Counted from the first letter of the stretch, positions 1-9,051 are shown. The stretch: 64,000 bases of DNA from Rhodothermus bifroesti (GCF_017908595.1 NZ_JAGKTL010000004.1:248001-312000); one strand, 5' to 3'. Numbers and translations are program-made. The notes: a model not told the origin generated them from the letters alone.

Positions 1-59
1 CTTGGCAGCGTCTTTGCCGTCGGCATTTCACGTGCGCAGCTAACCTTCTACGGCCCACC

Positions 60-788
60 ATGCTGCTTCGTCTCCAAAACGCTGCTGCTTCGATGACCGA
101 GGCCTTGCGCCAGCAAGAACGGTTGGCCAACAATTTGGCCAACGTCAACACGGTTGGCTACAAACAAGAACGCTTTTTTGTGGAAGCCCTAAATGAACAA
201 CTGGACCTGGAACGGGCACCCCGCAGCGACCGCCGTCTTGCTCAATGGAATGAGCTCACGCAAGGTCCCTTAGAACCTACCGGCAACCCGCTCGACGTCG
301 CCATCGAAGGCGAAGGGTTTTTTGTGGTCACCGACGAAACAACCGGGGCCACCTTCTACACCCGCTCTGGACAATTTATGCTCGACACTGAAGGGGTGCT
401 GAGAACTATCGATGGCCTATTGGTTGAAGGTCAAAACGGCCCTATCCGCCTTTCACCCCTTGAGCAGCGCCAGCCCCTTTCCATCAGTCAAGACGGAGTG
501 GTTCGTGCCGGAGAGCGCGAAATCGACCGCCTGCAGCTTGTACGCTTTGCCCACCCCGAAGCCCTATTCCGCGTGACAGGGGCTCGCTTCGAGGCTGCCG
601 GCCAAACACCAGAACCCCTCGAAAATCCACGCCTACGTCCTGGATTTCTCGAAGGCAGCAACGTCAACCCTGTGCTCGCCATGACCGAAATGATCGAGCA
701 CTTTCATCGATTTGAAACCCAGCAAAAAGTCATTCAAACGACCGACCAACTGCTGGGACAAATTACCCGTGACCTTGGCAAATTCTAA
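60..788 (+). CDS. flgF: Flagellar basal-body rod protein FlgF-like
   Basis: Proximal rod protein of the flagellar basal body, placed in the periplasm by the flagellar export apparatus. The 242-aa product has the N-terminal signature shared by rod/hook proteins, NNLANVNTVGYK at about residues 24-35, and the C-terminal heptad helix that pairs with it (last 35 residues). The middle carries a FlgF/FlgG-type beta domain (GEGFFVVTD around residue 84). It is first of a run flgF-flgG-flgA-flgH-flgI with 18-nt or shorter gaps except where noted, so it is co-transcribed. FlgF is preferred over FlgG because the next gene is a better FlgG and the order flgF-flgG is standard. The upstream 59 bases are too short to identify the preceding gene. 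Confidence 0.9.
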   Translation: MLLRLQNAAASMTEALRQQERLANNLANVNTVGYKQERFFVEALNEQLDLERAPRSDRRLAQWNELTQGPLEPTGNPLDVAIEGEGFFVVTDETTGATFYTRSGQFMLDTEGVLRTIDGLLVEGQNGPIRLSPLEQRQPLSISQDGVVRAGEREIDRLQLVRFAHPEALFRVTGARFEAAGQTPEPLENPRLRPGFLEGSNVNPVLAMTEMIEHFHRFETQQKVIQTTDQLLGQITRDLGKF

Positions 789-806
789 ACCAACCAGCGT
801 GCGCTT

Positions 807-1595
807 ATGCTACGTGCGCTCCGAACTGCTGCCCTGGGCATGAACGCCCAGCAAACCGGTGTCGATACCATTGCCCACAACCTGGCGAACGCTAATACGA
901 CCGGCTTTAAACAGGCCCGGGTGGTCTTTCAAGACCTGCTCTACCAGACCATCCAAACACCTGGCCAAGAAGAAGCCCAGGGCATCACACCGCCAGCCTC
1001 GATTCAGCTAGGCAGCGGGGTGGCCATTGTGGCCACTGTACGTCAATTTACCCAGGGAAGCCTTATCGAAACCGGTAACGCACTGGACCTTGCCATCAAC
1101 GGTGACGGCTTTTTCCAAATCCGTCGGCCCGATGGATCGATTGTCTACACCCGCGACGGGACCTTCACGCTCAATGCCAACGGTACCCTGGTCACGCAAA
1201 CGGGCCTACCGTTGGAACCAGAATTAAACGTCCCGCCCGACACCATCGAAATCCACATCAGCCAGGACGGGGCAGTCTCGGTAAGGCTCCAGGGCGCAAC
1301 AGAAAGCGTGGAAATCGGCCAACTCGAACTCGCACGCTTCCCTAACCCAGCTGGACTACGGGCCATTGGAGGTAACCTTTACGAGCAGACCGAAGCTAGT
1401 GGCTTCCCTATCCTAGGTCCACCGGGTGAGGCCGGGTTTGGCACCGTTCGGCAAGGCTTCCTGGAGGCTGCTAATGTAGACATCGTACAAGAAATGGTTA
1501 ATCTGATCACCGCGCAGCGGGCCTACGAGATCAACTCCAAAATGGTCACCACCAGCGAGGAAATGCTCCAAACGGCTAGCCAAATGAAACGGTAA
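807..1595 (+). CDS. flgG: Flagellar distal rod protein FlgG
   Basis: Distal rod component that forms most of the drive shaft through the P and L rings. At 262 aa it matches the usual FlgG length. NLANANTTGFKQ lies at residues 25-36, GDGFFQIRRPDG in the central beta domain, and the C-terminal helix contains NVDIVQEMVNLITAQRAYE, the family hallmark. ATG start 18 nt after flgF. Its TAA stop shares one base with the flgA ATG (TAATG), implying translational coupling. Confidence 0.95.
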   Translation: MLRALRTAALGMNAQQTGVDTIAHNLANANTTGFKQARVVFQDLLYQTIQTPGQEEAQGITPPASIQLGSGVAIVATVRQFTQGSLIETGNALDLAINGDGFFQIRRPDGSIVYTRDGTFTLNANGTLVTQTGLPLEPELNVPPDTIEIHISQDGAVSVRLQGATESVEIGQLELARFPNPAGLRAIGGNLYEQTEASGFPILGPPGEAGFGTVRQGFLEAANVDIVQEMVNLITAQRAYEINSKMVTTSEEMLQTASQMKR

Positions 1596-2317
1596 TGAAA
1601 CGGGCTCTTCCCATAAGTGTCGCTCTCTGGACCCTGATGGGGCCGGCCATTGCCTCCGACCCCATCGACACGCGGCTTTTGGTTGCCGCCGACTCGCTGC
1701 TTGCAGCGGCTTTTCCAACGCTGCACGGTCACCTCAAGGCCAGCCTAATGCGGTATCAGGTGACGGCCAGTGGGCCCTTGCAGCTTCGGTTACCACCCAC
1801 CACCAAAGATCCCATAGGACACCTGCAGGTCGATGTATGGGTCGCCGATGCTCAGCAGCTCTGGCGCAAAGTCGGCTGGGCGCTCTTTTTTGTGGCTCGC
1901 TACGATTCGGTTGTTGTTGCGCGACGTACGTTCCAGCGCGGGGATAACGTATCGGGAGCTGACCTGGCCATCGTCTGGCAGGAAACCACGCGGCTACGTA
2001 CACCCCCCCTATCACCGCAGCAACTACGCCAGCTCCAAATGCAAGGGCCGCTCGAGGCCATGCGGCGCATTACAGCAGGAGAAGTGCTTCGCGCAGACGA
2101 CCTCAAACCTCCACGGGCAGCTGCTACTGGCGAAACGGTCTGGATGCGCTACCGACGTGGAGCTCTAGAACTGCTGCTGCGCTGCCAAGCCCGCATGCCC
2201 GGCTACGTAGGCGACGAGATCGAACTCTATGCCCCACAAACACAAGCTACTTACCGGGCCCGCCTGACAGCACCCGGATGGGCTGAATGGATCGCAACCC
2301 TCCAAGCTTCTCGATAA
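1595..2317 (+). CDS. flgA: Flagellar P-ring assembly chaperone FlgA
   Basis: Periplasmic chaperone that helps FlgI assemble into the P ring. The 240-aa protein starts with a Sec signal peptide (Lys-Arg at 2-3, hydrophobic core to about residue 20, Ala-Ser cleavage region). Its C-terminal half looks like an SAF/FlgA domain: a ..RGDNVSGADL.. segment followed by a GEVLRADDLKPP-like strand, then the beta-clip end. Position between flgG and flgH agrees. Sequence identity to textbook FlgA is low, so the call rests on architecture and context. Start overlaps the flgG stop by one base. Confidence 0.8.
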   Translation: MKRALPISVALWTLMGPAIASDPIDTRLLVAADSLLAAAFPTLHGHLKASLMRYQVTASGPLQLRLPPTTKDPIGHLQVDVWVADAQQLWRKVGWALFFVARYDSVVVARRTFQRGDNVSGADLAIVWQETTRLRTPPLSPQQLRQLQMQGPLEAMRRITAGEVLRADDLKPPRAAATGETVWMRYRRGALELLLRCQARMPGYVGDEIELYAPQTQATYRARLTAPGWAEWIATLQASR

Positions 2318-2324
2318 TGTGCCT

Positions 2325-2909
2325 ATGCGTAGGGTTTTGTTCATATTCACTTGGCTAACGCTGGGCGCTCTACCGGCTGTAGCCCAAAACTCCTTGTATG
2401 CAGACCCCCGCGCTTTTCGCCAGGGGGATCTGCTTACCATTATTCTGGCCGAGCGTACCGCGGCACAACGCGAAAGCAATTACGAGCAAGCCGCTAACAC
2501 CAAGCTGGGTGGCGCTGCGGCTGTAAGCGGTAGCTTAGGTGGGCGCTTTGGTCTCGATGCCACGTTCGTCCACGAAGGCAAATCGCGCAACGAAACCCTC
2601 CAGCGCGACCTGCTCACCGGCACAGTAACTGCAATCGTTGTGGGCGTCGACACAACGGGGAATTTGCTTATCGAAGGCGAACGGCGGCTCAATGTCAACG
2701 GAGTCACACACTTGATGCGTATTTCCGGACTGGTGCGTCCACTTGACGTGCGCTACGACAACACGGTGTTTTCCTACCAGATTGCGCAGGCACGGATCGA
2801 ATACCACCAGAGCGACGGCCTCACGCGCAAGTTTTTCCGACCGGGCTTCTTTACACGCCTAGGCGCACTGGTACTCCTTGGCGCAGCAATTGCTTGGGGT
2901 ACACAATAA
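2325..2909 (+). CDS. flgH: Flagellar L-ring protein FlgH without a lipobox
   Basis: Outer-membrane L-ring protein forming the bushing for the rod. The product (194 aa from the ATG at 2325; a GTG two codons earlier is possible) has the FlgH core: SLYADPRAFRQGDLLTIIL near the N-terminus and NLLIEGERRLNVNG, VRPLDVRYDNTV and the YHQSDGL region later. Unlike classical FlgH it has no cysteine anywhere, so it cannot be lipidated. It has an ordinary signal peptide ending near AVA-Q and a hydrophobic C-terminal segment (LGALVLLGAAIAWG) that could act as a membrane anchor or final strand. It is shorter than E. coli FlgH (about 230 aa). It sits 7 nt after flgA. Confidence 0.88.
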   Translation: MRRVLFIFTWLTLGALPAVAQNSLYADPRAFRQGDLLTIILAERTAAQRESNYEQAANTKLGGAAAVSGSLGGRFGLDATFVHEGKSRNETLQRDLLTGTVTAIVVGVDTTGNLLIEGERRLNVNGVTHLMRISGLVRPLDVRYDNTVFSYQIAQARIEYHQSDGLTRKFFRPGFFTRLGALVLLGAAIAWGTQ

Positions 2910-2922
2910 ACAGGGAAAGGCC

Positions 2923-4038
2923 ATGCGTCGCTGTTTTATTTGGCTTGGACTGATCGCGTTCTTCTGGCCGCTTCGTGCGGCTGGTCAGCAAGCAGGCCAA
3001 GCGCGTCTAAAAGATCTCATCATGCTTGAAGGTGCTGCACCTGTGCAGCTTGTCGGCTATGGGCTTGTAGTGGGGCTGAACCGCACAGGCGACTTGGCAA
3101 GGGGCCAACGCGGCTCACCCTACACCGTGCAAAGCATCGCCAACATGCTACGGCGTTTTGGCATCACAGTAGATCCTGCACTGCTTCAAGCGCGCAATGC
3201 TGCTGCCGTCATGGTAACAGCGACGCTGGACCCGTTTGCTGGTCCTGGTTCTCGTATAGACGTAACGGTTTCGGCTCTGGGCGATGCGCGTTCGCTTTCG
3301 GGTGGTGTGCTCCTGCAAACGCCTCTGCTCGATCCTGCAAGCGGCCAAGTGTACGCTGTGGCGCAGGGACCTGTCTCAACTGGAGCAGTGTTGGCTTCCA
3401 GTTTCGGATCTTCCGTACAAATTAATCACACCAACACCGGCCGCGTGCCGGGCGGCGGTCTGGTCACACACCCCCTGCCGGTGCAGCTTAACGGCTCCCA
3501 ATTAGGGCTGGTACTCAAACGGCCCGACTTCACCAATGCCACACGCATTGCAGAGGCCATTAATGCCCGCTATCCGAACGCAGCTGAAGTGGTGCATGCT
3601 GGACTGGTTCGCCTAAGCGTTCCCAATGGCATCGACAACCCAGCCCAACTTTTGGCCGAACTGGAGGGGTTGAGCGTAGCCGTTGACATTCCAGCCCGGG
3701 TAGTGATCAACGAACGCACGGGAACCATTGTCGCAGGCGGTAACGTGCGCATTAGCGAAGTCATGATCACCTACGGCAGTTTGGTCATCGCAACGCAAGC
3801 GGATCCCTTTGTGTCTCAACCCCTACCTTTTAGCCGAGGCGAAACGGTCACCGGAGCCCGCGCCACCGTTGAAGTCCAGGAAGAGGTTACGCGCTCGGTC
3901 GTGCTAGGTCCTAACGCGGATGTAGCCCAACTGGCTGCCGCACTTAACGAGCTGGGGCTAACTGCCCGCGACATCATTGCCATCTTTCAGGCTATCGATC
4001 GTGCCGGTGCCCTTCAGGGGGAACTGGTCATTCTCTAA
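2923..4038 (+). CDS. flgI: Flagellar P-ring protein FlgI
   Basis: Periplasmic P-ring subunit. 371 aa from the ATG at 2923, preceded by GGGAAAGG; the frame opens further upstream at 2878 inside flgH, but the chosen start gives a clean signal peptide (MRRCFIWLGLIAFFWPLRAA). The mature N-terminus RLKDLIMLEG and VQLVGYGLVVGLNRTGD is diagnostic, as are DVTVSALGDARSLSGG, GGLVTHPLPVQ and the C-terminal LGLTARDIIAIFQAIDRAGALQ. Length and motif order match the family. FlgA, encoded two genes upstream, is its chaperone. Confidence 0.96.
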   Translation: MRRCFIWLGLIAFFWPLRAAGQQAGQARLKDLIMLEGAAPVQLVGYGLVVGLNRTGDLARGQRGSPYTVQSIANMLRRFGITVDPALLQARNAAAVMVTATLDPFAGPGSRIDVTVSALGDARSLSGGVLLQTPLLDPASGQVYAVAQGPVSTGAVLASSFGSSVQINHTNTGRVPGGGLVTHPLPVQLNGSQLGLVLKRPDFTNATRIAEAINARYPNAAEVVHAGLVRLSVPNGIDNPAQLLAELEGLSVAVDIPARVVINERTGTIVAGGNVRISEVMITYGSLVIATQADPFVSQPLPFSRGETVTGARATVEVQEEVTRSVVLGPNADVAQLAAALNELGLTARDIIAIFQAIDRAGALQGELVIL

Positions 4039-4051
4039 AACACGACCCGCC

Positions 4052-4402
4052 ATGCCTACAGAAATTACTGCGGCCACAAGCGGTAGCGGCACGCGAGCCC
4101 TGCTAGGGCTGCGTCAACCCCGCACACCAGAAGAGGCAGCGCAACAGTTTGAAGAAATCTTGCTGCGCCAGTTTGTCCATACCATGACGCGCAACCTGTT
4201 TCGCAGTTCACTCGACGGAGAGGAAGCGCCTGGCTGGATGGAAAGCTACCGAGATACGCAACGCGACGTATTGGCTGATGTACTGGCACGCCACCTAGCA
4301 GCGCAAGATCGACTAGGGATTGCTGAGCTATTGCTACGCCAGTGGCAGCGTGCCGGGTTTATCGATGCGGAATCTACCCAAAAGGTTAAACAAGCGCTAT
4401 GA
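4052..4402 (+). CDS. flgJ: Rod-binding protein (FlgJ N-terminal domain only)
   Basis: Rod cap/scaffold protein that helps rod subunits polymerise. The 116-aa protein starts at the ATG 13 nt after flgI; the upstream extension to 3977 lies inside flgI and is not credible. EEAAQQFEEILLRQFVHTM matches the Rod_binding domain, followed by helical segments containing SYRDTQRDVLADVLARH. The C-terminal muramidase domain of enterobacterial FlgJ is absent, so peptidoglycan opening must come from another enzyme. The stop overlaps the flgN start (ATGA). Confidence 0.85.
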   Translation: MPTEITAATSGSGTRALLGLRQPRTPEEAAQQFEEILLRQFVHTMTRNLFRSSLDGEEAPGWMESYRDTQRDVLADVLARHLAAQDRLGIAELLLRQWQRAGFIDAESTQKVKQAL

Positions 4403-4941
4403 ATCCTTCCCAGGTCAACAGCCCTGCCAGCCTAGTGCAGCAGCTCATCGGTACGTTGCACCAGGAGCTTGCCTTATTTGCCGAGCTGGAGCAATGCCTG
4501 GAGACGCAGCTTGACGCGCTGCGCCAGCACAACGTGGAAGCCTTAGAAGAGGCTGCAATGGCCACCAGTAACCGACTTACCCGTCTGGAACGGCTTGAGC
4601 AAACACGCCTACGCCAAGGGCGACTGCTGCGACGCATTTTAAAACTAGAGCCCTCAGCTTCTGGAGAACAACTCTTAACTGCTCTAGCAGCCCTCCCTGA
4701 AGGGGCTTCCGCAACGCAAACCTTACGCCAACTTCAGCAAGCCTTGCAGACCCAGCAAGAACGCACGCGTCGCCAGTGTGAAACGCTTGAGTTTGCATTA
4801 CAATACGCGATACATATAGGACAAGAGCTCCTAGAATTCCTACAGGAGCTCGAGCAGCCAGCCACTGCCCGCGTCTACACCCCCACAGGCCGCACGACCC
4901 CAGCCTCACCCCAGCGCTCAGTGGTTAACCAAGTAGGGTAA
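4399..4941 (+). CDS. flgN: FlgN-like flagellar export chaperone
   Basis: Predicted cytosolic chaperone for the hook-filament junction proteins FlgK and FlgL, encoded immediately downstream. The 180-aa product is almost wholly alpha-helical and Gln/Leu/Glu-rich, with long heptad stretches, and ends in a disordered tail with YTPTGRT, resembling the Y-x-x-x-G tail seen in FlgN proteins. It shares ATGA with the flgJ stop. Sequence conservation in FlgN is poor, so the name relies on coiled-coil character plus position directly before flgK. Confidence 0.8.
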   Translation: MNPSQVNSPASLVQQLIGTLHQELALFAELEQCLETQLDALRQHNVEALEEAAMATSNRLTRLERLEQTRLRQGRLLRRILKLEPSASGEQLLTALAALPEGASATQTLRQLQQALQTQQERTRRQCETLEFALQYAIHIGQELLEFLQELEQPATARVYTPTGRTTPASPQRSVVNQVG

Positions 4942-4948
4942 AGCGGGC

Positions 4949-6343
4949 ATGAGTATCCATCAACTGTTTAGCCTGACGCGCCGATCGTTTCAAACGATCC
5001 AGGCTGCCATCAACACTGCTGGACAGAACGTAGCCAATGCGAACACAGAAGGCTACGCGCGCCGTCGTGTAACGCTCGAAGCGGTCAACCTACGCGACGT
5101 AGGCATCCATATGGCTTTACCTCCTCGTTCGGCTACCGGGTTAGGGGTTTCTGTAGCTACTTACGAGCGGTTGCGCGACCATCTGCTTGACGTGGCCCTA
5201 TGGAACAGCCAAGCCAGTCTAGGTGCTGCCGACGAAGAATCGCGCATTTTTCAGGTGCTCGAAAGCCTCTTAGCCAGCAACGACAAAACCGGTCTGCCGG
5301 CGCTGCTTAACGAATTCTGGAACCGATGGGCAGACCTGGCCGACCATCCCATGGACACCGGCGTGCGCGAAGCCCTCTACGGCCAAGCCCAAACGCTTGT
5401 CGATACGTTCCATCGCCTAGCACGCGACTTGGAGACCCTTCAGGGACAAACGCTGACGGCGCTGCAAGAAAATGTTGACAAGGTCAACACCTTGTTTAAA
5501 GCATTGGCCGAGCTGAACGTAGCCATTCGTGAAGCCCGACTGCGCGGAAACCCCGATCTGGTTGCCGAAGACCGTCGCGACGCGCTCGTTAAGCAACTTG
5601 CCGAACACCTGCCCATTCAGGTGCAGGCGCAAGAGGACGGAACGTACCACCTTATCGTAAGCGGCATGGCCGTGGTTCAGGGCGACCAGGTTCTGCCGCT
5701 CACGCTGAGTCTTAGTGGTTCGGTTCCTTCGCTTACGTTTGGCACAACCGGAATTCCTTTCCGCGCGCCCCAAGGCCAAGATGGGAAAATTGGCGCGCAA
5801 ATGCGCCTGCTAACCCAAACCCTACCTGAGGTTCGCCAAGATCTCGATACACTGGCTGCTACCCTCGTAAGCAGCGTCAACACGCTGCATACTGCTGGCT
5901 ATGGCTTAGATGGACTCACCGGCAGACCGTTCTTTGATCCGGCAGCTACAACAGCTGCCACCATTGCGCTCTCAACCGACGTGCAGGCCGATCGCCGAGC
6001 TATCGCAGCCTCAGGCGATCCAACGGCACCGGGCGACAATAGCACTGCCCGCCAGATTGCCGCCCTTCGGGATACCCTCCTGCTGGCAGGGGGTAGCGAG
6101 ACGACCGAAACCTTTGCCCTTAACCTGGCAGGACGGATCGGGAGCGCAGCCCGCGATGCAAATGACCGCCTTACGCGCAACCGCGCAGTGGTTGACCATT
6201 TAGACGTCCTGCAACAGGGCGTAATGGGCGTCTCGCTCGACGAAGAGCTGGCCAACCTAATTCGCTTTCAACAAGCCTACGCGGCCACAGCACGCGTACT
6301 GGACACTGCGCGCCAAATGATGGATACCCTACTGAGCCTTTAA
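4949..6343 (+). CDS. flgK: Flagellar hook-associated protein 1, FlgK
   Basis: Hook-filament junction protein. The 464-aa product has the N-terminal GQNVANANTEGYARRRVTLE motif, a long helical D1 segment (residues 80-220 region with many heptads), a compact central domain and a C-terminal LDEELANLIRFQQAYAATAR helix. It is shorter than E. coli FlgK (547 aa), the missing length falling in the surface-exposed middle. It begins 8 nt after flgN, its probable chaperone, and is followed by flgL after 10 nt. Confidence 0.95.
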   Translation: MSIHQLFSLTRRSFQTIQAAINTAGQNVANANTEGYARRRVTLEAVNLRDVGIHMALPPRSATGLGVSVATYERLRDHLLDVALWNSQASLGAADEESRIFQVLESLLASNDKTGLPALLNEFWNRWADLADHPMDTGVREALYGQAQTLVDTFHRLARDLETLQGQTLTALQENVDKVNTLFKALAELNVAIREARLRGNPDLVAEDRRDALVKQLAEHLPIQVQAQEDGTYHLIVSGMAVVQGDQVLPLTLSLSGSVPSLTFGTTGIPFRAPQGQDGKIGAQMRLLTQTLPEVRQDLDTLAATLVSSVNTLHTAGYGLDGLTGRPFFDPAATTAATIALSTDVQADRRAIAASGDPTAPGDNSTARQIAALRDTLLLAGGSETTETFALNLAGRIGSAARDANDRLTRNRAVVDHLDVLQQGVMGVSLDEELANLIRFQQAYAATARVLDTARQMMDTLLSL

Positions 6344-6353
6344 GTAAGTACCA

Positions 6354-7286
6354 ATGAAGCCGCTGCACATTGCCTTTAGCCGCCAACAGAGTCTCTATCA
6401 GCTCCAGGCCGAGCGGCAAATTCAGGAACGCCGACTGGAATTGGCCCGACTGCAGGAACAACTGGCCACCGGACGGCGCGTCAACCGTCCATCTGATGAC
6501 CCCGCAGCCTATAGCCAGAGTCGTGCAATCCAGCTCCTCACGCAACGCTACGAGCAACATGCACGCACCTTGACTACCAGTAAAGCATGGCTAACGGCCA
6601 CCGAGAATGCCCTGAACACCCTCACTGAGCTATTTAACAGCGCCTATGAAGAAGGGCTGCGCATGGCTACCGATTCCGCTGCTGCTGATGACCGGGCCAC
6701 GACAGCTGCCCTTTTAGAACAGCGGCTTGAAACCGTGCTCGACCAGCTCAACGCTCGCCACAATGGAGCATACCTGTTTGCTGGCACGCGCACCAATGCC
6801 GCACCTTTTCAGCGTAGCGGCACGGTCATTGTTTATACCGGCAACAACCAGCAGCGACTTCAAGAAATCGCACCAGGGCTGACGGTTGCAACTAGCCTCA
6901 CCGGCAACCAACTTTGGGAAGTGGACGAAAACAGTGATGGTACTCCAGACTTTACCCTCACCGAGGCCTGGCAAGACCTCATCGACGCTTTAAGGGCTGA
7001 CGACACCGCCCAAATTCGTACAGCCATGGCTCGGCTCGAAAAAGCCCGCGACCACCTGATTGCGCGCACCGCTGAGGTCGGCGAAATGTCCCGCAGAATT
7101 CAGCTGGCAGAAACCCAAATGCAAGACCTGCAGCTGCAGCTCGAGACGCAGCGCAGCGACCTGGAAGATGCCGATGTGGCCCAACTGGCAACCCAGATGC
7201 AGCGGCACCAGTTAGGCCTAGAAGCAGCTTTGCAGGTAACTTCACGCGTTTTGCAAACTAGCCTTCTAAACTATTTGCAATGGTGA
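6354..7286 (+). CDS. flgL: Flagellar hook-associated protein 3, FlgL
   Basis: Second hook-filament junction protein, related to flagellin. 310 aa. The N-terminal helix contains LATGRRVNRPSDDPAAYSQS (flagellin-type N-terminus); the C-terminal helix has DVAQLATQMQRHQLGLEAAL and ends SLLNYLQW. The middle contains AYLFAGTRTNAAPF, typical of FlgL. Its TGA stop overlaps the ATG of the next gene (TGATG), so the operon continues into the TPR/HDOD genes. Confidence 0.95.
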   Translation: MKPLHIAFSRQQSLYQLQAERQIQERRLELARLQEQLATGRRVNRPSDDPAAYSQSRAIQLLTQRYEQHARTLTTSKAWLTATENALNTLTELFNSAYEEGLRMATDSAAADDRATTAALLEQRLETVLDQLNARHNGAYLFAGTRTNAAPFQRSGTVIVYTGNNQQRLQEIAPGLTVATSLTGNQLWEVDENSDGTPDFTLTEAWQDLIDALRADDTAQIRTAMARLEKARDHLIARTAEVGEMSRRIQLAETQMQDLQLQLETQRSDLEDADVAQLATQMQRHQLGLEAALQVTSRVLQTSLLNYLQW

Positions 7287-8104
7287 TGAGTGACGCGTTT
7301 TTGAACAGTTATCGCCTTCCTGTCCCAGCATTCGACCGGACAGAGCGTTTGCCCTCCCTCCTGCGTCCACTTTGGGAAGCGCTCCGGCACCACCAGCCGC
7401 ACTTGGTGCTTACGCAAGCGCCGCAGTTGCTCGAGCATCCAGCATTAGAAAGTGCCGAGCTGCGTGCAGCAGTGCTTAGTGCTTTAGGCGCAGCCCGCCT
7501 GCAACTGCGCCAGTACGAAGGCGCCAAGCGTATGCTGCGTTTGTCGCTGGCTGCTTTACCACACCAGTGGCTTGCCCGGCGTCTACTGGTTACCTGCTAC
7601 GAACGCGAACGACGTTTTGCTGAAGCGCAAGCTCACCTTTCGGAGCTGGTCAATCTGCCTTCCGGGGCAGCATGGGATGAACCGCTACCTGCTTCGGACT
7701 GGCATCTAGGCATGGCCGCGCTGGCCTGGCACTTGCGGGATTGGGAAGCTGTAGCCTGGCACGTGGCCCAGGCCTTTCCTGAAGGCCTTGCAACGATGCC
7801 CCCAGCCCTACAGGCCGATTTGCTGCGCCTGGCCCTTTACCGCAACCGCCCAGACGAAGCCAGTCGCGTCGCAGCCCACTTGCTTACGCAGCAACCCAAC
7901 GACCAAGCGATCGATGTGCTGCTTGAAACCTTAGTGCAACGCGGCTGGAAAGCTGAAGCTTGTGCCCTATACCGTGAAGCCTACTACCGCTATCCAGAAA
8001 GTGAGCGCCTACGCCGCCGCCTGGTGGCCCTCTGTCTACAAACCGGCGCCATTGAAGAAGCACGCCGGTTAGCATGCCAAGGTGTGCTAACCGTAGAAGG
8101 ATAA
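7286..8104 (+). CDS. TPR-like helical repeat protein, flagellar operon
   Basis: Unrecognised protein of 272 aa from the ATG that overlaps the flgL stop; another in-frame ATG lies two codons upstream. It consists of paired amphipathic helices with TPR-like spacing (for example LGAARLQLRQYEGAKRMLRL, LRLALYRNRPDEASRVAAHL and LCLQTGAIEEARRLA), so it is probably a protein-binding scaffold. There is no signal peptide or membrane segment, so it is cytosolic. It lies between flgL and an HDOD protein in the same transcription unit, which suggests a role in flagellar assembly or its control; the partner is unknown. Confidence 0.7.
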   Translation: MSDAFLNSYRLPVPAFDRTERLPSLLRPLWEALRHHQPHLVLTQAPQLLEHPALESAELRAAVLSALGAARLQLRQYEGAKRMLRLSLAALPHQWLARRLLVTCYERERRFAEAQAHLSELVNLPSGAAWDEPLPASDWHLGMAALAWHLRDWEAVAWHVAQAFPEGLATMPPALQADLLRLALYRNRPDEASRVAAHLLTQQPNDQAIDVLLETLVQRGWKAEACALYREAYYRYPESERLRRRLVALCLQTGAIEEARRLACQGVLTVEG

Positions 8105-8118
8105 GTTACCGACCTTCC

Positions 8119-9051
8119 ATGTCTACGGCCCGACCCACGCTAAGCCGATTGGAGCTGCGCTGTCCGCCGCTTCCACAGACGCTCACGGAAGCTGTGGGGC
8201 TTTTAAACCAGCCCGACCAGCTGGAAGTGCGAGCGGTGACGCGCTTGGTCGAGCGGGACCCTGTGGTCGTCGCCCGTCTATTGCAAATCGTCAACTCGGC
8301 TTATTACGGGCTGCGTCGCACCGTCAGCAGTGTCGAACGGGCCGTTGTACTGCTTGGACCGGTCAGTGTGGCTGGGATCATTATCGGGATGCAGATGTTG
8401 CGGTTGCGCGCTGCACTTCCTAGCCAAACGCTGGCTTGTTTTCATCGCCTTTCGCAGCATAGCCTGGCTACGGCTTTCCTAGCCCGTCATCTTTTGGGAC
8501 TGATGCATCCACGCGCTAGCAACCAGCTCAGCATCGGCTTTACAGCTGGTCTACTGCACGACTTCGGCAAAATTATTCTGGTGTATAACTTCCCAGATGA
8601 AGCAGTCGCCTTCTACGATCAGCAACGCCTGACGCAGACCGTCCAAGCACGGGACGAACAGGAGCTGGAACGGCTGCTTTTTGGCTTTGATCACACCGAA
8701 GCCGGCGAATACGTAGCGCATAAGCTAAATTTTCCAGACGTGCTCATCGATACCATTCGCTTTCATCATGCACCTGACCAAACGCCACCTTCCCGCGAGG
8801 CCTACTGGCTTACCCCGGCCATTGCTGTGGCCGATCGCATCGCCCGCACAATGGGATATGCCTTTACCCACCCCTTACACCCCGATGAAGCCCTAAACCA
8901 CCCTGCATGGGCGCTGCTGCTCGACCAATACCAGGCCGTCGAGTGGACTCCAGAAAGTCTGCTCACGCACTGCATGCAACAGCAGGAATACCTAGGCCAA
9001 CATGTACAATCGCTCAGCCTCCCCAACCCTCCTACACGTACCCGGCCATGA
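8119..9051 (+). CDS. HDOD domain signalling protein
   Basis: HDOD (catalytically inactive HD-related output domain) protein of 310 aa, using the ATG 14 nt after the TPR gene; the longer frame from 8074 overlaps that gene. The HDOD core begins LPQTLTEAVGLLNQ, continues ERDPVVVARLLQIVNSAYYG and has LLHDFGKIILVYNF and IRFHHAPDQ. HDOD proteins are found in chemotaxis, motility and c-di-GMP circuits, often beside receivers. Here the stop overlaps the ATG of a CheY-like gene by 4 nt, so the two are probably made together as partners. Confidence 0.88.
   Translation: MSTARPTLSRLELRCPPLPQTLTEAVGLLNQPDQLEVRAVTRLVERDPVVVARLLQIVNSAYYGLRRTVSSVERAVVLLGPVSVAGIIIGMQMLRLRAALPSQTLACFHRLSQHSLATAFLARHLLGLMHPRASNQLSIGFTAGLLHDFGKIILVYNFPDEAVAFYDQQRLTQTVQARDEQELERLLFGFDHTEAGEYVAHKLNFPDVLIDTIRFHHAPDQTPPSREAYWLTPAIAVADRIARTMGYAFTHPLHPDEALNHPAWALLLDQYQAVEWTPESLLTHCMQQQEYLGQHVQSLSLPNPPTRTRP

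Noticed and set aside
1-59. Possible 3' end of a gene upstream of flgF (two plus-strand frames are open from the window edge, ending at 43 and 96).
   Set aside because: Too few residues to recognise either; one would overlap flgF.
5899-6255. 118-aa minus-strand ORF inside flgK, and similar long antisense ORFs inside sprA and pheT.
   Set aside because: High Ser/Arg shadow composition and full overlap with a strongly supported gene.
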